64,000 bases of DNA from Spirulinaceae cyanobacterium SM2_1_0 (GTDB taxonomy: Bacteria > Cyanobacteriota > Cyanobacteriia > Cyanobacteriales > Spirulinaceae): assembly GCA_012031265.1 (NCBI GenBank), contig JAAUTY010000002.1, positions 1 through 64,000 on the forward strand, written 5' to 3'. The translations under genes were made by a program, and so were the position numbers. This document shows positions 60,779 through 64,000 of the stretch, piece by piece. The notes under the pieces were generated by a model that saw only the letters and a list, made by a program, of their open reading frames with translations, made no database searches and was not told where the DNA came from. Within the stretch, counting starts at the first letter, position 1, and each line of letters begins with the position of its first letter.

Positions 60779-62845
60779 CTAGAGCAGGCGATCGCGAAAA
60801 TAGCGCCGATATAGCTCACAGCGCGGCTGAACCTGATTGCCCTGGAGCGAGACCAGCCCGATGCTATGCAGCTTGAAGGCCTGGTCAGACGGCAGCAGGA
60901 GCGGCTGGTCGTTGTTGACTACGGCACGCATCGCTGTTGCCAAGCGCGGTTGCTGGCGCAGTTGCCAGAAGTGGCGGCGGAGGTGATCACTGTAGAGGCT
61001 CGCTTCGGTGGGTGCAGTGGCGAGTAGTTCGGGGAGGGTGGTATCTTGGCGGGCGATCGCATACATCGCCAAGCGCGCCAGGTAGGGATGTCCCCCGACG
61101 AGTTGCATCAATTCCGCTACCTCCGTCTGCCAGTCGAGTCCGTGTCTGCCAGCGAGTTCGCGCATCTGAGCGGCGTTAAATTCTGGCAACTCGAGGGGTA
61201 ACCCGACGTTGAAGGGGGATTGATTGAACGCCATCGGCACATAGACTTCGGTGGAATGGACGATGATCAGCCGCAGCCGCTGCCACACGGGGCGATTTTT
61301 GGCGTCCTCATGCCATGCCCGCAGCATCCCCAGGAAATCAGCGGCGCAGTCGGGATGCTCGAAAATGCAGTCCACCTCGTCGAGACCCAACGCCAGCGGT
61401 CGCTCCAGGCTACTGAGAATCTGTTCTTCAAAATAGGCAGTGCAGTTATCCTTGCTGCCAAAAATCTCATCCCAAAACTCCCGCAGCCGATTGGGTAAAC
61501 CCAGGCGACGGCCGATGCTGGCGCAGAACCACTGCAAAAAACGGTCGAGATCGCGGAAGAGCGATCGCTCCGCCAATTGGAAACTCAGCGAGAGGCTGTC
61601 GCAGCCCTGCTGGCGCGCATAGTGGAGGGTTTGCGCCAGCAGCGAGGTTTTGCCCATCTGGCGCGGCGCTTTGATCCGAATCAGTGCCCCCGGTCGGAGA
61701 ATCGTTTCGCGGGCGCGGGCTTCCAAGGGCGGACGTTCGATATAAAAGTCAGAGCCAACCTCGACTTGACCTTCCGGTAATTCGGGGATCGCGGCGGGCA
61801 ACGGGAGAGCCGTTGCGGCTGGAGCCGGAGTTTGCCGGGGCATGATCTCGCCCATCCTCACGGGCGATGCCATTAGACCGCCCGCCAATAGATCGAGCAC
61901 GGTGGCAATCAGGGTTGGGGTTTCAGCGGGCGATCGCCAGACGCAGGGCGGTTCTTGTTCGAGGTAATCCTGCCAGGGCGCACGGCGCGCAACATCAGTG
62001 GCAGACCCCGCCCAAATCGGCAAGAGCAAGGGCTTGCCAGCAGGATGTTGGGCTTGCAATTCCTGCGCTCGCCGCCATTCTTCAGCCACCATCTCACTCC
62101 GCAGCGCCTGTTCCGAGAGCAGGAACAGGAGATAATCGCAGCCGCGCAGTTTCTGTTCCAGCCAGGACACCCAGCCAGGATCACCATACAGGTCATCACT
62201 CGCCATAAAGGCGCGGTAGCGCGCTTCGGTCAGCGCCTGATACAACTGGTTAGCCAATATGCTGTCGGGTTCGCGGGTACGGTAGGTCACCAGGACATTG
62301 GCGCGAATCATCGGACGCGCCGGAGGGGCGATCGCATAGACGGCGCTCGGTTCGGCAGCAGTTGCCAGCGAGTGTAGACCCAGATCGGTCACATTGAGTT
62401 TGAGATGGTGCTTGACAGCCTGGTAAGCCGCCTGCGAGAGACAGATGCCACCCGGGGCAGCGAGCCGTTGCAAGCGGACGACGAGCGGATCACTGGTTGC
62501 GGTTGCCACACTGCGATCCCCGACATTTTCGAGGTGAATGCCGAGCCGATGATCGAGGCGATCGCGGGGGGAAACTTGCGCCCCAGCCTGGGCGAGGGCA
62601 GTTTGGCTGGCGATCGCGTAGAGCACAGCTTGTTCAGCACTGGCAAAGGCGAGCAGCAGTCCGCTCTCGAAGGTCTGGAGCACGGTGCCGTCGTGTTGAG
62701 CCGCGAGCGCGCGCAGCAACTGGCGATCGCGTTCGAGCAAAGTCAAGGTCTGCGCGGCGTCGGCAGCACGCCGGGGACGGAAGCCCTCGACGGCGGTGCA
62801 AACGACTGCTGTTGGTCGGCGCGTTGCGATCGGTGTCGATGCCAT
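60779..62845 (-). CDS. Pseudo-cyclase, TIR and ATPase domain protein
   Basis: A 688-residue three-part protein. Residues 12-172 resemble class III adenylate/guanylate cyclase domains (LLERDRQLLRALAAQHDGTV, LGIHLENVGD, LAAPGGICLSQAAYQAVK). However, both metal-binding Asp positions are changed (Ala18, Ser61), so catalysis is unlikely. Residues 181-320 form a TIR domain (NVLVTYRTREPDS, MASDDLYGDPGWVSWLEQKL, LLSEQALRSEMVAEEW) with the possible NADase Glu at 255/256. Residues 360-688 form an AAA-like/STAND-type ATPase with Walker A APRQMGKTS (393-401) and Walker B LALGLDEVD (484-492). Signalling or defence is inferred from this architecture. Confidence 0.8.
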   Translation of the reverse strand: MASTPIATRRPTAVVCTAVEGFRPRRAADAAQTLTLLERDRQLLRALAAQHDGTVLQTFESGLLLAFASAEQAVLYAIASQTALAQAGAQVSPRDRLDHRLGIHLENVGDRSVATATSDPLVVRLQRLAAPGGICLSQAAYQAVKHHLKLNVTDLGLHSLATAAEPSAVYAIAPPARPMIRANVLVTYRTREPDSILANQLYQALTEARYRAFMASDDLYGDPGWVSWLEQKLRGCDYLLFLLSEQALRSEMVAEEWRRAQELQAQHPAGKPLLLPIWAGSATDVARRAPWQDYLEQEPPCVWRSPAETPTLIATVLDLLAGGLMASPVRMGEIMPRQTPAPAATALPLPAAIPELPEGQVEVGSDFYIERPPLEARARETILRPGALIRIKAPRQMGKTSLLAQTLHYARQQGCDSLSLSFQLAERSLFRDLDRFLQWFCASIGRRLGLPNRLREFWDEIFGSKDNCTAYFEEQILSSLERPLALGLDEVDCIFEHPDCAADFLGMLRAWHEDAKNRPVWQRLRLIIVHSTEVYVPMAFNQSPFNVGLPLELPEFNAAQMRELAGRHGLDWQTEVAELMQLVGGHPYLARLAMYAIARQDTTLPELLATAPTEASLYSDHLRRHFWQLRQQPRLATAMRAVVNNDQPLLLPSDQAFKLHSIGLVSLQGNQVQPRCELYRRYFRDRLL

Positions 62846-63048
62846 AGTCCCTGGAGTCCACGTGCGGGTTAGCGAGACCCAACCACCACATGGCTCGGTT
62901 CACACTCAGCCAGGAATGCCAACGATCAGTAATACTGGAGATTGGCTTGCTGACCACGAGGCCGTTGCCCCTCGATCTCCGATTAGAATTGCAGCCGACG
63001 GGCGATCGCCCACGAACTGTTCCCACAGCGGTTGGGGATGAAGAATAG

Positions 63049-64000
<952 letters not shown>

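Overview
The window comes from a beta-cyanobacterium. It carries a form IB RuBisCO operon (rbcL-rbcX-rbcS), a beta-carboxysome operon (ccmK2-ccmK1-ccmL-ccmM-ccmN), photosystem genes (psaD, psaF, psaJ, psb30/ycf12), the PSI-assembly factor ycf37, the cyanobacterial sensor kinase nblS and the CO2-uptake NDH-1 genes ndhF/ndhD/cupB. The octamer GCGATCGC (HIP1) recurs throughout, which is also typical. No rRNA, tRNA or CRISPR array was recognised.

Layout. 0-8.5 kb: cyanobacterial core and small conserved genes (DUF2256, Tab2-like, cysteine hydrolase, Uma2, vWA, DUF72, nblS, yraN, lumenal pentapeptide protein). 8.5-15 kb: a membrane-anchored GTPase, a TIGR03032 protein, a large FG-GAP/DUF4114 protein and a wecG-ftsE pair. 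15-16 kb: psaF-psaJ, divergent from tsaD. 17.4-21.2 kb: a decayed zone with a frameshifted membrane gene, an internally deleted IS256-type element, a broken NDH-2-type oxidoreductase and a GUN4-domain remnant, around intact lipA. 21.2-26.1 kb: ycf37, a thioredoxin-like protein, a protein with a basic Thr/Lys/Arg tail, a CAP-PPC protein, a coiled-coil membrane protein and psb30.

26.5-34.4 kb holds an operon for a contractile injection system (CIS) of the extracellular/thylakoid-anchored type: sheath, three tube paralogues, two small assembly-type proteins, a DUF6760 protein, a DUF4255 (tube terminator) protein and an AAA+ ATPase. Baseplate, spike hub, LysM and tape-measure genes are absent, so the machine must be split over the genome. 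An orphan PAAR spike-tip gene lies on the other strand at 58.8-59.2 kb. The two ORFs at 30386-30864 overlap in a -1 frame at a run of five G, resembling the frameshifted tail-assembly chaperones of phages. A broken xisH/xisI remnant follows the operon.

34.6-43.6 kb: dusA, panE, DUF1823, a K+ channel followed directly by a fluoride channel (crcB), DUF2237 and unknown genes. 43.7-57.6 kb is a nearly uninterrupted carbon-fixation region: ndhF4-ndhD4-small ORF-cupB on the minus strand (CO2 uptake/hydration at the thylakoid), then the carboxysome operon and the RuBisCO operon on the plus strand, then psaD with an HLR1-like (RpaB) site upstream. CO2 is turned into bicarbonate by NDH-1/CupB, and RuBisCO is condensed by CcmM and enclosed by CcmK/CcmL with CcmN as adaptor.

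57.8-64 kb: rnc, the PAAR gene, a near-identical tandem pair of Uma2 genes with a diverged central segment, a 688-residue protein joining a degenerate class III cyclase domain, a TIR domain and an ATPase domain, and the 5' part of ahcY running off the end. The strongest candidates for new biology are the split CIS with its possible programmed frameshift, and the pseudo-cyclase-TIR-ATPase protein.
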